In this document: positions 24,907-33,323 of the stretch, piece by piece
Numbering within the stretch: position 1 is the first letter of the stretch
Layout: each line of letters begins with the position of its first letter
From: JAAXHF01 sp963665955
Lineage (GTDB): Bacteria > Desulfobacterota > Binatia > Bin18
Direction: 5' to 3'
DNA length: 64,000 nucleotides
NCBI GenBank assembly: GCA_965231765.1
Contig: OZ246887.1
Coordinates: 1,302,001 to 1,366,000, forward strand
Made by a program: the position numbers and the translations under genes
Notes under the pieces: model-generated
What the model was told of the DNA's origin: nothing
What the model saw: only the letters and a program-made list of their open reading frames with translations
The model's database searches: none

Positions 24907-26154
24907 CTACTCCGCATGCCCCCGTTGTGTCCGGACCACGACATCATCCCGACGCGACTCAACCCGGACCTGCCGGTAGCCGCCCTCGCCTCGCCTAGAC
25001 GCATAGCCAATACTATACTGGTAGCGCATCTCCTGCGAGATTGTTTGGGTTGCGCGGGCTAAGGTCGCCCGACTGCCTATCACATCAGCGGTATTCAGCA
25101 GAAAGTGTTTGCCGCCTGTCTCATCGCTGATTTCTCGTAAAGTTTTGGCATCAACCCGCTCGTCGCCAGAACCTCTTTGGAGCACGGCAAATGGGCCAAT
25201 CGCAATGCCAACGTTGCCCCCCCCAACAAAACTCCGCGGATTCCCAATGCCAATGGTATAGATCAATACTCCGGAGCCCCGAGCCACGCCTAACATTTGG
25301 TTCAATGAGGCCAGGCTTGCTGTATCCAGCCCATCCGTCATCACGATCAAGGCCTTTTTCTGATGTCGGCCACGTCGGACCCGGCGTATGCCGTCGAGAA
25401 TCGCATCGTATAGTGAGGTTCCGCCGCCCGGTCGCAGCAAAGAAATCGCCTGCCCCAACAGCATCCGGCTATCGGTAAAGTCTTGGAGCAAGGAGGGTTG
25501 GACGTTAAATTCTTCAACAAAGACCTCATCACCGCGTTTAATACCCTGAATAAAACCCCGGAGCGCTTGACCGGCACTCCGAATCTTATTCCGCATGCTG
25601 CCACTGCTATCAACGATCAAGCCCATACTGACCGGCTCACTCTGGCCCGTATTAAAATAGGTAATCTCCTGCGGCACGTCGTCTACATATAAGGTAAAGT
25701 CTTGTGGTCTGAGTCCTGGCACGTAGCTTCCATTAAAGTCCGTCACGGTCACCGTCACCAGCTGGTTCGGTCGCCGGTCCAGAGGCTGAAGGCGCGGAGG
25801 AGGTAGCGCCGCCTGTCGTTCTTGTGGTGGTGCGGAGCGCTGCGGGGGCTGAACGGGGATCTCTAAGACTTGTTTCCCAGAAGGAATACGGCTCTGTGGA
25901 GCAGGGATCGGCGTTTCTTGCTGGACAGGTGGTGTTGGACGCGGTCCTTGCCAGCCGTCAGATGCAGTCGTCTTTCCTTGGGCCAATTGGCCCAATTGAG
26001 CATGGACGGGGCTGCCCCCAGATACGATAAGTAGTCCAGCGGTCAGGAGCACCATGCGTGCGATACGCAGGATACGACAAATGGCCGATGGCGTTTGTCT
26101 CAGACCGTGTATGCCTAGCCAGTTCGCGTGTTTCAGCCGGATAATCGTCAGCAT
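24907..26154 (-). CDS. VWA-domain protein of the TIGR03436 (VWFA-related) type
   Basis: A 415-residue protein with an N-terminal hydrophobic segment near residues 32-55 (MVLLTAGLLIVSGGSPVHA), suggesting export. A Pro/Gln-rich linker follows, then NQLVTVTVTDFNGSYVPGLRPQDFTLYVDD and a von Willebrand A domain with MIDAS motif VDSSGSM (DxSxS), GGGTSLYDAI and MTDGLDT. This order matches the VWFA-related proteins described first in Acidobacteria. The ATG at 26154 has GAGGAGG upstream; a TTG 18 bp earlier is less likely. It probably mediates protein-protein adhesion at the envelope. No partner is evident. Confidence 0.8.
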   Translation of the reverse strand: MLTIIRLKHANWLGIHGLRQTPSAICRILRIARMVLLTAGLLIVSGGSPVHAQLGQLAQGKTTASDGWQGPRPTPPVQQETPIPAPQSRIPSGKQVLEIPVQPPQRSAPPQERQAALPPPRLQPLDRRPNQLVTVTVTDFNGSYVPGLRPQDFTLYVDDVPQEITYFNTGQSEPVSMGLIVDSSGSMRNKIRSAGQALRGFIQGIKRGDEVFVEEFNVQPSLLQDFTDSRMLLGQAISLLRPGGGTSLYDAILDGIRRVRRGRHQKKALIVMTDGLDTASLASLNQMLGVARGSGVLIYTIGIGNPRSFVGGGNVGIAIGPFAVLQRGSGDERVDAKTLREISDETGGKHFLLNTADVIGSRATLARATQTISQEMRYQYSIGYASRRGEGGYRQVRVESRRDDVVVRTQRGHAE

Positions 26155-26328
26155 GGCTCTTGCCCTCCTCAAACCGAGCTTAAACGCTTACCCAGCCGCG
26201 AACAAGAGGGAAAGCCAGCCAAAAAGGGAACGATAATCCAGCCAAGTCTTGCCAGGTCTTGACGCATGACTACTCCGCCTCTATGGCCATCCAAGACACA
26301 CAAAAAGTACACAAGAAGGGAAGACGAT

Positions 26329-26511
26329 ATGATTATTACGCACAACAGCATAACCCCACAGATTGACCCGAGCGCCTATATCCAGGCCAGCGCTCATATC
26401 ATTGGCGATGTCCACATTGGGGCTGAGTCAGAAGAAATCGAGTCTCTCCACCGTTCGGCACACAACTACGTCCGTTTTTCACGCGAGTACCAAGAACAAG
26501 GTATTCAGTAA
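26329..26511 (+). pseudogene. Gamma-carbonic-anhydrase-like gene with internal deletion
   Basis: The 60-codon frame joins the extreme N-terminus of a gamma-class carbonic anhydrase/hexapeptide-repeat protein (ITPQIDPSAYIQASAHIIGD, VHIGAES) directly to its usual C-terminal helix (EEIESLHRSAHNYVRFSREY). The ~110 residues between, which contain the left-handed beta-helix coils and the zinc histidines, are missing. The join is in frame. It cannot be active. Its stop overlaps the start of the next gene (TAATG), so translation of the remnant may still drive the downstream gene. Confidence 0.7.
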
Positions 26512-27811
26512 TGCAGTGCCTCGTCCCTTTTCTGCTCTTTCTGCTCTTTCTGCTTTTGGTGCCTCTGTCAGCAATCCATACGCAGGCCAGTAGCCTGGAA
26601 GATATCCAGATACGTGGCAGTCTGCGGGTCGGCATGAGTGGCGATTACCAACCATTCAGCCTATGTGAAGGCGGGGGAAGTCAAGGTCAAGAGCAATGCC
26701 AGGGCCTTGATGTCGATATCGCCCGGCGTCTCGCGGCTGACCTCGGCGTCCGCTTGGAGATCGTCCGTTTTCGCTGGCCTGCACTGATGGATGATCTTAT
26801 CTCAGGCAAATTTGACCTGGCTATGAGCGGTATTACGATACGTCCAGAGCGGGCGCTGGCTGCGACTTTTACGCGCCCCTATCTCATTGCTGGAGCTGTT
26901 GTTTTGGTTGCTGACGCACAACGGTTTTCAAGCCTGGAAACGGTGAATCAATCAGAGGTTCGGCTCGTTGTGAACGCAGGTGGGCACTTAGAGAAAGTCG
27001 CCCGCTTGCGCTTTCCTGCGGTGAGACTTTTGACAACCCGACACAATATGACGCTGCCGGATTTTATTGGACAAGGGAAAGCAGATGCGCTGCTGACGGA
27101 TTCCCTCGAAGCGCCCCATTTTTTAGACACGCATCCACAGCTCCATGCCCTGCCCTCTATTGGGCGCGACCGAAAAGCATACTTGCTCAGACGCGAAGAC
27201 CAGGAACTGCACGAGCAGGTGAACACCTGGCTCATCAAACGCGAGGCAGATGGATTTTTAACAGACACCCGGACACGTTGGCTGGGCAAAGAAGTCGGGC
27301 AGACCCCCTTCCCGCCTGTGGCGGCTGTGTTCGCCCTGATGGATGTGCGCCTGGCCGTGATGCCGGCAGTCGCCGCCTATAAACGCGACCACCAGTTGCC
27401 AATCGAAGATCTCCAGCAGGAAGCCCGGGTGCTCGAAAAAATCGCGGCCTTAGCAACACAAAACGCCTTGGACCCTGCGCTGTGCACGACCTGTTTCGGG
27501 TCCAGATCGATATAGCAAAGCAGGTCCAGCGCGGAATCTTGGGCGACGTCTCACAAGACCAGCCAGCGATCCCAACCTGGGCTCAAGGACATGACCTCAG
27601 ACAAGAACTTCGGCCAACCCTCAGTCAGTTGAGCAAACGTATTGTGCAAGAACTCGCCCGCCTTGCTCCGTTGACATGGGATCGAGACGCGATAGTGACG
27701 GCAGTTCAGCAAGAAATAACACACGCCAACATCACACCAGCTGCCAAACGACAACTCGGTGAGGCACTCTGGAAAGGAACGCAACAGTCTGGCCCAAAAG
27801 AACGCGAATAA
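26511..27811 (+). pseudogene. Secreted PheC-like cyclohexadienyl dehydratase fused to AroQ-gamma chorismate mutase, frameshifted
   Basis: Residues 1-27 form a signal peptide (LLFLLFLLLVPLSAIHTQAS). Residues ~35-260 match periplasmic cyclohexadienyl dehydratase PheC of the type 3 solute-binding fold: LRVGMSGDYQPFSL, GLDVDIARRLAADLGV, DLAMSGITIRPERALAA, and KADALLTDSLEA. Residues from ~275 match secreted chorismate mutase: VFALMDVRLAVMPAVAAYKR and PIEDLQQEARVLEKIA. Near 27480 the frame shifts. The first frame stops at 27515, while LFRVQIDIAKQVQRGIL continues in another frame to 27811. One missing base near GCGCTG-TGCAC would restore a ~433-residue fusion converting chorismate to phenylpyruvate in the periplasm. 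It could be a true mutation or a sequencing error. Confidence 0.8.
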
Positions 27812-28059
27812 GGAGACACATAGCTTCATGCGAGGAACCAGACGCCTCGACACGCAAGCCTCGCAATTCGACAGCTCCACGGGGCAGGGATCAGACCAGC
27901 TCAGAGCCTGCATCTTGGCCTGCCGTCTCTGTAAACGAAGAGAGAAGCGTATGAGAGGGGCTTGTTCCTGGGGGCTGGCTGTGATTTGTCTGAGAGCTCA
28001 TCCAGGCCGTCTGTCTGACACAAACAGTCCAAATACGCTTGGAGATGAGGTTCCTGCCT

Positions 28060-28629
28060 ATGCCACCTGTTGAAACCGGCACGTCGTTCGGAACACTCCT
28101 GTTAGGCTTTCTTTTGCTGCTTGTCGGCATCGGGGTATTGGCCCTGCTGGGACTGGTATTATTCTCAGCCTGCCGCAGTACATTTGGCGGATTCTTTGAA
28201 CGAACTGCCTTTCGGAAATCAAGCTTGCGCTGCTACGAGGGAGACAACCTGATCGAACAGGGAGACTTTGCCGGAGCTGTCCAGCTTTTTGGTGATGCCT
28301 TTTTCCTCGAACCAATCCGGCGCGAATCAGAGCTGCTGTCCGATATTGCGAATTATCATGCGGGACTGCTCAGCCGACTGCTGACTATTGCCGATGAAAT
28401 GGGCAAGGGCCGTGCCCGCCTGCCCTCTCTTGCCGATACTGACCGGCTGCTGGCCGACCGACTAGAAATCCAATTCGATTACTTCCGGGCACTCAAACGC
28501 AGCGACCATGAACAGCTTCAGGCAACACAAGATCGCCTCAAAGACAATGCAGGGCTGACACGTTTAGCTATTCACCGCCTCTTGGATGAGATTCGCTCCT
28601 CGTCAGAAGAGCAGGTGATCTATCATTAG
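28060..28629 (+). CDS. Membrane-anchored protein of unknown function
   Basis: A 189-residue protein with one long hydrophobic segment near residues 8-36 (LLLGFLLLLVGIGVLALLGLVLF) followed by a helical cytoplasmic or periplasmic domain. SLRCYEGDNLIEQGDFAGAVQLFGDAFFLEP looks like a single TPR-type helical pair. The start at MPPVETG is chosen because ATGAGG lies nine bases upstream. An earlier TTG/ATG (28039/28045) is possible. No family is recognised. A scaffold role via the TPR-like motif is speculative. Confidence 0.55.
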   Translation: MPPVETGTSFGTLLLGFLLLLVGIGVLALLGLVLFSACRSTFGGFFERTAFRKSSLRCYEGDNLIEQGDFAGAVQLFGDAFFLEPIRRESELLSDIANYHAGLLSRLLTIADEMGKGRARLPSLADTDRLLADRLEIQFDYFRALKRSDHEQLQATQDRLKDNAGLTRLAIHRLLDEIRSSSEEQVIYH

Positions 28630-28719
28630 AGTCTGAGCATCTGAGCCGCCAGCTGTCAGCTCAAATGGACATTTTTTTGCCGAACACGGAAAGTAGAGCA
28701 CTTTTTTTTGAGGACCACC

Positions 28720-29943
28720 ATGCTTGACGTCACTGCCATACAGGCAGACTTCCCAGGAACCGCCCAGCAGACCTATCTGAATACTGCTGGGATTGGCTTG
28801 CCCCCTCAGGCGGCTCTAGACGCGGTCAAAGAAGCCACTGTCCTCCTGGCACAGGGACCAGCCCATATGGGCTATAGTGCGTATTACCACGCGCTCGGAG
28901 AGTCGGCGCTCAAGGCCAAAACACAGGCGGCTCAACTCCTCACTGCCACTCCACAAGAAATCGCATTTATTGACGATACGACCATGGGGTTGAATATCGC
29001 TTTGGCCGCGATTCCGTTTACTCCAGGTGATAATATTGTCTTATGTGACCTCGAATATCCACAGGTCGCCATCAGCGCCAGTCACCCACAAAGCCACAGC
29101 CAGGTTGAGGTCAGAGTTGCCCGCCACACAAACGGCGTGGTGACGGTCGATGACTATGCCGCCCTCATCGATGAACGCACACGAGTGATCTTGATCAGTT
29201 CAGTCCAATGGATTAATGGCCTGCGAATGGATTTGGCCGCGTTTTCTCAACTCGCCCAGGAGCGTGACTGTTTCTTGATCGTTGATGCGATTCAGCAGCT
29301 TGGCGCGATTCCGGTAGACCTATCGGGCTTGCGGATCGATTTTTTGGCAGCCGGAGCACAAAAATGGCTGAATGCACCATTTGGCACGGGACTGTTGTAT
29401 ATCTCGGAGCGTGTTCACGAAAAACTCGATCCTGGCCTGGCGCATGGTTTATTTGCCTACGCTGAACCATCTGAAGGCTGGGTCAAGTATCTGGGCGACC
29501 CGGGCCTGACTCCATTTGTATCCTTGCCACTTGCCCCAGATGCGAGACGCTTTGAGATTCACGGCATGCCCAAAACGCTCGGCACGGCCGGGCTGGCCGA
29601 GGCGCTGGCGTATGTCAATAGTCTCAATTCACAGGATGTGGTTGAGCATATTATCGGGCTGAGCGATTTTCTGATTGAGGAGTTAACCCGCCGCGGCATC
29701 AAAATCTGGACGCCAAGCGCTGCCCATTTACGCTCGGGAATTGTCACCTGCGAGCCTTTTCCGAATGCCGAACAGGTCCATCAGCTCGATCAAGCCCTCC
29801 AAGTGCAGAAGATTTATCCGACAGTTCGCTACTGCTCCGGGATTGGCGGCCTGCGTATTTCGATTCACTATTATACGGGCAAAGAAGATCTTGAGGCACT
29901 GTTGGCTGCGCTGGATGAGCAGATGAAGAGAATAGGGGCATGA
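28720..29943 (+). CDS. Class V aminotransferase (cysteine desulfurase / isopenicillin-N-epimerase-like)
   Basis: A 407-residue PLP enzyme. Visible are TYLNTAGIGLPP at the N-terminus, FIDDTTMGLNIALAAIPF, SSVQWINGLRMDL, the PLP-ring Asp/Gln in VDAIQQLGAIPVDL, and the lysine in FLAAGAQKWLNAPFGTG near residue 220. Family members include cysteine desulfurases, selenocysteine lyases and carbamoyl-transfer epimerases. A catalytic Cys in the usual desulfurase loop is not evident, so an epimerase or lyase role is equally likely. The ATG at 28720 follows TGAGGACC. A 12-bp inverted repeat starts at its stop codon. Confidence 0.82.
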   Translation: MLDVTAIQADFPGTAQQTYLNTAGIGLPPQAALDAVKEATVLLAQGPAHMGYSAYYHALGESALKAKTQAAQLLTATPQEIAFIDDTTMGLNIALAAIPFTPGDNIVLCDLEYPQVAISASHPQSHSQVEVRVARHTNGVVTVDDYAALIDERTRVILISSVQWINGLRMDLAAFSQLAQERDCFLIVDAIQQLGAIPVDLSGLRIDFLAAGAQKWLNAPFGTGLLYISERVHEKLDPGLAHGLFAYAEPSEGWVKYLGDPGLTPFVSLPLAPDARRFEIHGMPKTLGTAGLAEALAYVNSLNSQDVVEHIIGLSDFLIEELTRRGIKIWTPSAAHLRSGIVTCEPFPNAEQVHQLDQALQVQKIYPTVRYCSGIGGLRISIHYYTGKEDLEALLAALDEQMKRIGA

Positions 29944-30018
29944 AACGTCAAACGTGAAACGTCAGAAGAACGCTCAAGTAAGCAGCCTGGTTTTATCCCC
30001 TTTCCCTTTGACGTTTCA
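29941..30018. repeat. 12-bp perfect inverted repeat bounding the gap before the HAD gene
   Basis: TGAAACGTCAAA at 29941-29952 and TTTGACGTTTCA at 30007-30018 are exact reverse complements 54 bp apart. The left arm includes the TGA stop of the aminotransferase, and a second copy of GTGAAACGTCA follows at once. The right arm is followed by TTTTT. It could be a terminator-like structure or a decayed repeat element. Confidence 0.5.
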
Positions 30019-30027
30019 TTTTTCCCC

Positions 30028-30741
30028 ATGTCAAATCCCTCAATCAAAGCCGTTTTCTTTGACGCAGCTGGCACGCTATTCACGGTGAATGGATCAGTCG
30101 GAGCGATCTATGCCCGCCTTGCTGAGAAACATGGCACGGCAGTCACGGTCAAAGATCTCGAAGCTGGATTCCGGCGCTGTTTTGCTGTTGCACCGCCAAT
30201 GGCGTTTCCGGGTGCGTCGCCGACTGAGATTCCGACTTTAGAAAAGCAATGGTGGAAAACAGTAGTTCAAGACGTGTTTGCACCACTTGGGCCGTTCCCT
30301 GCATTCGATGCATACTTTGATGAGCTGTTTACATTTTTTGCCCAGGCTGAGGCGTGGCAGTTGTACCCGGAGACGCGTGAGACACTTGAGCGCCTCAAAA
30401 GACGGGCAGTCATTATAGGCGTCATTTCAAATTTTGATTCACGCTTATTTCGACTGCTCGACGGATTTGGGCTTACCCACTTCTTCGATTCGATTGTGAT
30501 TTCGACCCAGGCAGGAGCAGCCAAACCAGAAGGCACGATCTTCACCCAAGCCCTTGTCCGGCATGCGCTCACCCCTGCACAGGCGATGCACGTTGGCGAT
30601 AGCTACGAGATGGATATTGAAGGTGCGCGCGGGGCTGGACTGACTCCCGTATTGATCGACCGGAGGGCGGAGCCGTCCCAGACAAAAGACTATCTTTCAG
30701 TCAGGAGCTTGCTCGAACTCCCAACAATTCTTGATGCTTAA
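30028..30741 (+). CDS. HAD-superfamily hydrolase, subfamily IA (HDHD3-like)
   Basis: A 237-residue haloacid-dehalogenase-fold phosphatase or dehalogenase. Motif I is VFFDAAGTLF. The second Asp of the usual DxD is Ala, as in HDHD3/REG-2-like members. Motif II is VISNFDSRL, motif III is the Lys in AAKPEGTIF, and motif IV is HVGDSYEMDIEGARGAG. A helical cap lies between motifs I and II. Loss of the second Asp usually disfavours phosphatase chemistry and may indicate a dehalogenase-like or non-catalytic role. No clear Shine-Dalgarno precedes the ATG. Confidence 0.82.
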   Translation: MSNPSIKAVFFDAAGTLFTVNGSVGAIYARLAEKHGTAVTVKDLEAGFRRCFAVAPPMAFPGASPTEIPTLEKQWWKTVVQDVFAPLGPFPAFDAYFDELFTFFAQAEAWQLYPETRETLERLKRRAVIIGVISNFDSRLFRLLDGFGLTHFFDSIVISTQAGAAKPEGTIFTQALVRHALTPAQAMHVGDSYEMDIEGARGAGLTPVLIDRRAEPSQTKDYLSVRSLLELPTILDA

Positions 30742-30749
30742 GTGGTATC

Positions 30750-30776
30750 GGTGGGGCAGGCCCTACCCGACCCACC
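30750..30776. repeat. GC-rich hairpin between convergent genes
   Basis: GGTGGG (30750-30755) pairs with CCCACC (30771-30776), with GCAGG/CCCTAC inside. It lies between two genes that converge and resembles the other GTAGGG-type palindromes in the window. Probably a REP-type element or terminator. Confidence 0.45.
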
Positions 30777-30817
30777 TTTCCTGACTCAAGACTGTCAGAC
30801 GGAAAGACTGAGCGACT

Positions 30818-32029
30818 TTAGAGGACTGCCTTCCCGTGAAACGCCGCAATCTCCTCCCACGAAAAGCCCGCTTCCAGCAACACTTCCTCACTGTGCTGGC
30901 CTAACTCTGGCGGAGGCGTTGTGGTGTTGAGGGGCGTATCACTCAGAGAGATGGGCGTTCCGACGACTTTGACTTTGCCAATCTGAGGATGGTCCATTTC
31001 TGAAATATAGCCATTGGCCAGGGCTTGCTCGCTATTCAAAATATCCTGATAGTTTTGGACTCGGGTTGCTAGGATATCCACGCCGCTGAGCAGCGCCATC
31101 CAATCCTCGGTCGTTTTGGTCGGAAAGACTTCATCGAGCAGCTTCTCAATCTTTTCGCCACGGAAATTCCGAATGACGTTATCGCTATACTCGTATTCGT
31201 TCTGGACATGCTCAATGCCCATCACCCGACAAAAATCGGGCCAGCGTTTATCATCTACCCCAGCCAAACAAATCCAGCCGTCCTTGGTCGGAAATGATCC
31301 CCACACGCCTTGCAGAAACTGATGCCCACGTCCGGCTCGGCGCGTTTCAACCCCGCTGACTGAGGTGAAATTAATCTCCATCGGCTGCATGGCAATCACC
31401 GTCCCATAAATACAGGCATCGACCTTCTGGCCTTCACCAGTTTTTTCACGGGCGTATAAGGCAGCCAGAATCCCAGACAGCAACATAAAGGCCCCAGAGT
31501 GATCGGCCACCAGCGTTCCACACGGCAACGGTCGTTCCTCCGGCATGCCATTTTTTGCCATGATTCCGCCAGCAGCTTGGGCGAGCGTGTCACGGCTAGG
31601 GCGCGTGACCCATGGGCCTTCTGGTCCCCACGACGATCCTTGAGCAAAGATCAGTCTCGGATTCCGTTTGGACAGTTCGTCATACCCAAAACCCAGACGA
31701 TCCAGCACGCCGGGGCGATAGTTGGTCAGCAGCACGTCGGCCGAATCTAAGAGCCGATCAAGAATCTCCTCGGCTTCGGGCTTTTTGAGGTCAAGGGTCA
31801 CACTTCGTTTGCCCCGATTCATAGCCAAAAAATAATGACTGAAATTGGCGTTCTTGGTATCCGGTCCAGCAATAAGCTGGACCAGCATGAAACGACTCAG
31901 GTCTCCGGTTTCACGCATTTCGATTTTAATGACATTCGCGCCCATATCGGCCAGGAATAACCCGGCGTATGGTCCTTGAATCTCCTGGGCAATCTCAATA
32001 ACGGTCACTCCATCAAGTGGTCCAGGCAT
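30818..32029 (-). CDS. CaiB/BaiF-family (class III) CoA-transferase
   Basis: A 403-residue CoA-transferase that moves CoA between acyl groups through a glutamyl/aspartyl anhydride. It starts PLDGVTVIEIAQEIQGPYAGLFLADMGANVIKIE, the family's N-terminal block. LVADHSGAFMLLSGILAAL near residue 170 carries the catalytic Asp. HFSHYFLAMNRGKRSVTLDL and LLTNYRPGVLDRLG are also typical. Full length. A GGAGGGGG site precedes the ATG. It is transcribed divergently from the cyclase-family gene, and with the amidase and VOC genes nearby suggests carboxylic acid catabolism. The substrate is unknown. Confidence 0.88.
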   Translation of the reverse strand: MPGPLDGVTVIEIAQEIQGPYAGLFLADMGANVIKIEMRETGDLSRFMLVQLIAGPDTKNANFSHYFLAMNRGKRSVTLDLKKPEAEEILDRLLDSADVLLTNYRPGVLDRLGFGYDELSKRNPRLIFAQGSSWGPEGPWVTRPSRDTLAQAAGGIMAKNGMPEERPLPCGTLVADHSGAFMLLSGILAALYAREKTGEGQKVDACIYGTVIAMQPMEINFTSVSGVETRRAGRGHQFLQGVWGSFPTKDGWICLAGVDDKRWPDFCRVMGIEHVQNEYEYSDNVIRNFRGEKIEKLLDEVFPTKTTEDWMALLSGVDILATRVQNYQDILNSEQALANGYISEMDHPQIGKVKVVGTPISLSDTPLNTTTPPPELGQHSEEVLLEAGFSWEEIAAFHGKAVL

Positions 32030-32141
32030 GTTCCCCCTCCTGCAAGACCATTAGGTCATTAGCTCGCTTGGCCCGCTTGTATGGCAGTCTGGAGGAATCG
32101 TCAAGCATCAGCGGTTTCTAATTTTCCAATTTCTCTGATCA

Positions 32142-32168
32142 GTAGGGACAGGCGTCCCTGCCTGTCCT
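32142..32168. repeat. Short GTAGGG-type hairpin in a divergent gap
   Basis: GGACAGG (32146-32152) pairs with CCTGTCC (32161-32167) around an 8-nt loop. It is preceded by GTAG like the other palindromes in the window and lies between the divergent CoA-transferase and cyclase genes. Probably a REP-type element. Confidence 0.4.
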
Positions 32169-32277
32169 GGGCGGTCACGGCACCCCGCGCTCCCCGGGGA
32201 CCTGAGAGACAGCCTATACAAAAACCGCACGGACATCGTTATAAGAGCAAGCATATCTGCATCATAAGGAGGCTCTC

Positions 32278-33216
32278 ATGCCAGGACGCGAAGCGATTGC
32301 CAAAGTCAGTAACTGGGGACGCTGGGGTAAAGCTGATGAAAAAGGGACGGCCAATTTCATCACCCCAGAAGTCATTATTGGCGCTGCTCAATTAGTCAAA
32401 AAAGGCGCGGTCTTTTGCTGCTGTATTCCGATCGATCAAAATGGGCCGGTCTTTCCGACCCGGACGCCGCCCCAACGCTTTATGTCCATCCTGAACGTTC
32501 CCTTGAGCGAAGTCGGGATGGCCGGCTCAGCCATTGCCAACGACGACTATATTACGATGTATCTCCAGGGTTCGACCCAGTGGGATAGCCTGGCTCACGT
32601 TGGCTACGGTGACAAATTCTACAACGACGCTGATACAAGCACAGTCACCGCCCATGGTGGAGCGGCCAGAAATGACATTGGCAAGCTGAACGAGTCGTTT
32701 GTGACGCGTGGTGTTCTGATCGATATGGTTCGTTATAAAGGCTATGAGCAAGAGGGCCACTTGCCTAAGGATTATCCCATTACGGTAGAAGATTTAGATG
32801 GCTGCTGCCAAGCCCAGAACATTGAAGTCAGAAGCGGGGATGCCTTATGCCTGCGCACCGGCTGGGTGCCGTACTGGTATACGTTGAAGACAGCCGAGGA
32901 AAAAGAAGCGTATTTTCATGCTCAGCCGGGCATGTCGGTCGCAACCGCCGAGTGGGTGTATCAGAAAGAGATCTCATGCATTGCGGTTGATAATATCGCC
33001 GTCGAACGCTTGCCCTCAGAGATTGACGGGGAGTTCATTCCATTCCATCAAGTCGCTATTCGTGACATTGGATTATCACTCGGAGAGATTTTTACCTTTG
33101 ACGAACTGGCCAAGGACTGTGCCGCGGATGGCGTGTATGAGTTCCTGTGGGTCGCCCCGCCGCTCAATATTCCAAATGCGGTCGGCAGCCCACTGAATCC
33201 GTTGGCAATAAAATAG
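32278..33216 (+). CDS. Cyclase-family (kynurenine-formamidase-like) metal hydrolase
   Basis: A 312-residue member of the PF04199 cyclase/kynurenine formamidase group. The signature region reads MYLQGSTQWDSLAHVGYGDKFYN. The classic HxGTHxDxPxH motif is changed at the first two His positions (to Leu and Gln), which seems usual for a TQWD subgroup. Asp and the last His are kept. GDALCLRTGWV and ISCIAVDNIAVERLP are further family blocks. AAGGAGG precedes the ATG. It probably hydrolyses an amide, lactone or ester of a small metabolite. A palindromic element follows its stop. Confidence 0.82.
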   Translation: MPGREAIAKVSNWGRWGKADEKGTANFITPEVIIGAAQLVKKGAVFCCCIPIDQNGPVFPTRTPPQRFMSILNVPLSEVGMAGSAIANDDYITMYLQGSTQWDSLAHVGYGDKFYNDADTSTVTAHGGAARNDIGKLNESFVTRGVLIDMVRYKGYEQEGHLPKDYPITVEDLDGCCQAQNIEVRSGDALCLRTGWVPYWYTLKTAEEKEAYFHAQPGMSVATAEWVYQKEISCIAVDNIAVERLPSEIDGEFIPFHQVAIRDIGLSLGEIFTFDELAKDCAADGVYEFLWVAPPLNIPNAVGSPLNPLAIK

Positions 33217-33233
33217 GAAAGGCTCGTATACGC

Positions 33234-33261
33234 GTAGGAGCGGTTCGCGAACCGCCCCTAC
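33234..33261. repeat. 28-bp palindrome, second copy of the 17761 element
   Basis: It begins GTAGGAGCGGTTCG, followed by its reverse complement with one mismatch. It differs from the 17761-17788 copy in a few positions that mostly keep pairing. Both copies sit between convergent genes. Compensating changes suggest the hairpin is maintained. Confidence 0.65.
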
Positions 33262-33323
33262 CGCTCTTGTCAAAATGTAAGGGGAGCCTGCCCCATCTTA
33301 CTCAGGACTCAGCACTTCTTCTC

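Noticed and set aside
27951..28073. 40-codon frame MRGACSWGLAVICL..., signal-peptide-like
   Set aside because: Too short, no ribosome site, and it runs into the better-supported gene at 28060.
28642..28678. Possible terminator after the 28060 gene (TGAGC/GCTCA then T-run)
   Set aside because: A 5-bp stem with a 12-nt interior, and the T-run is about nine bases away. Too weak to list.
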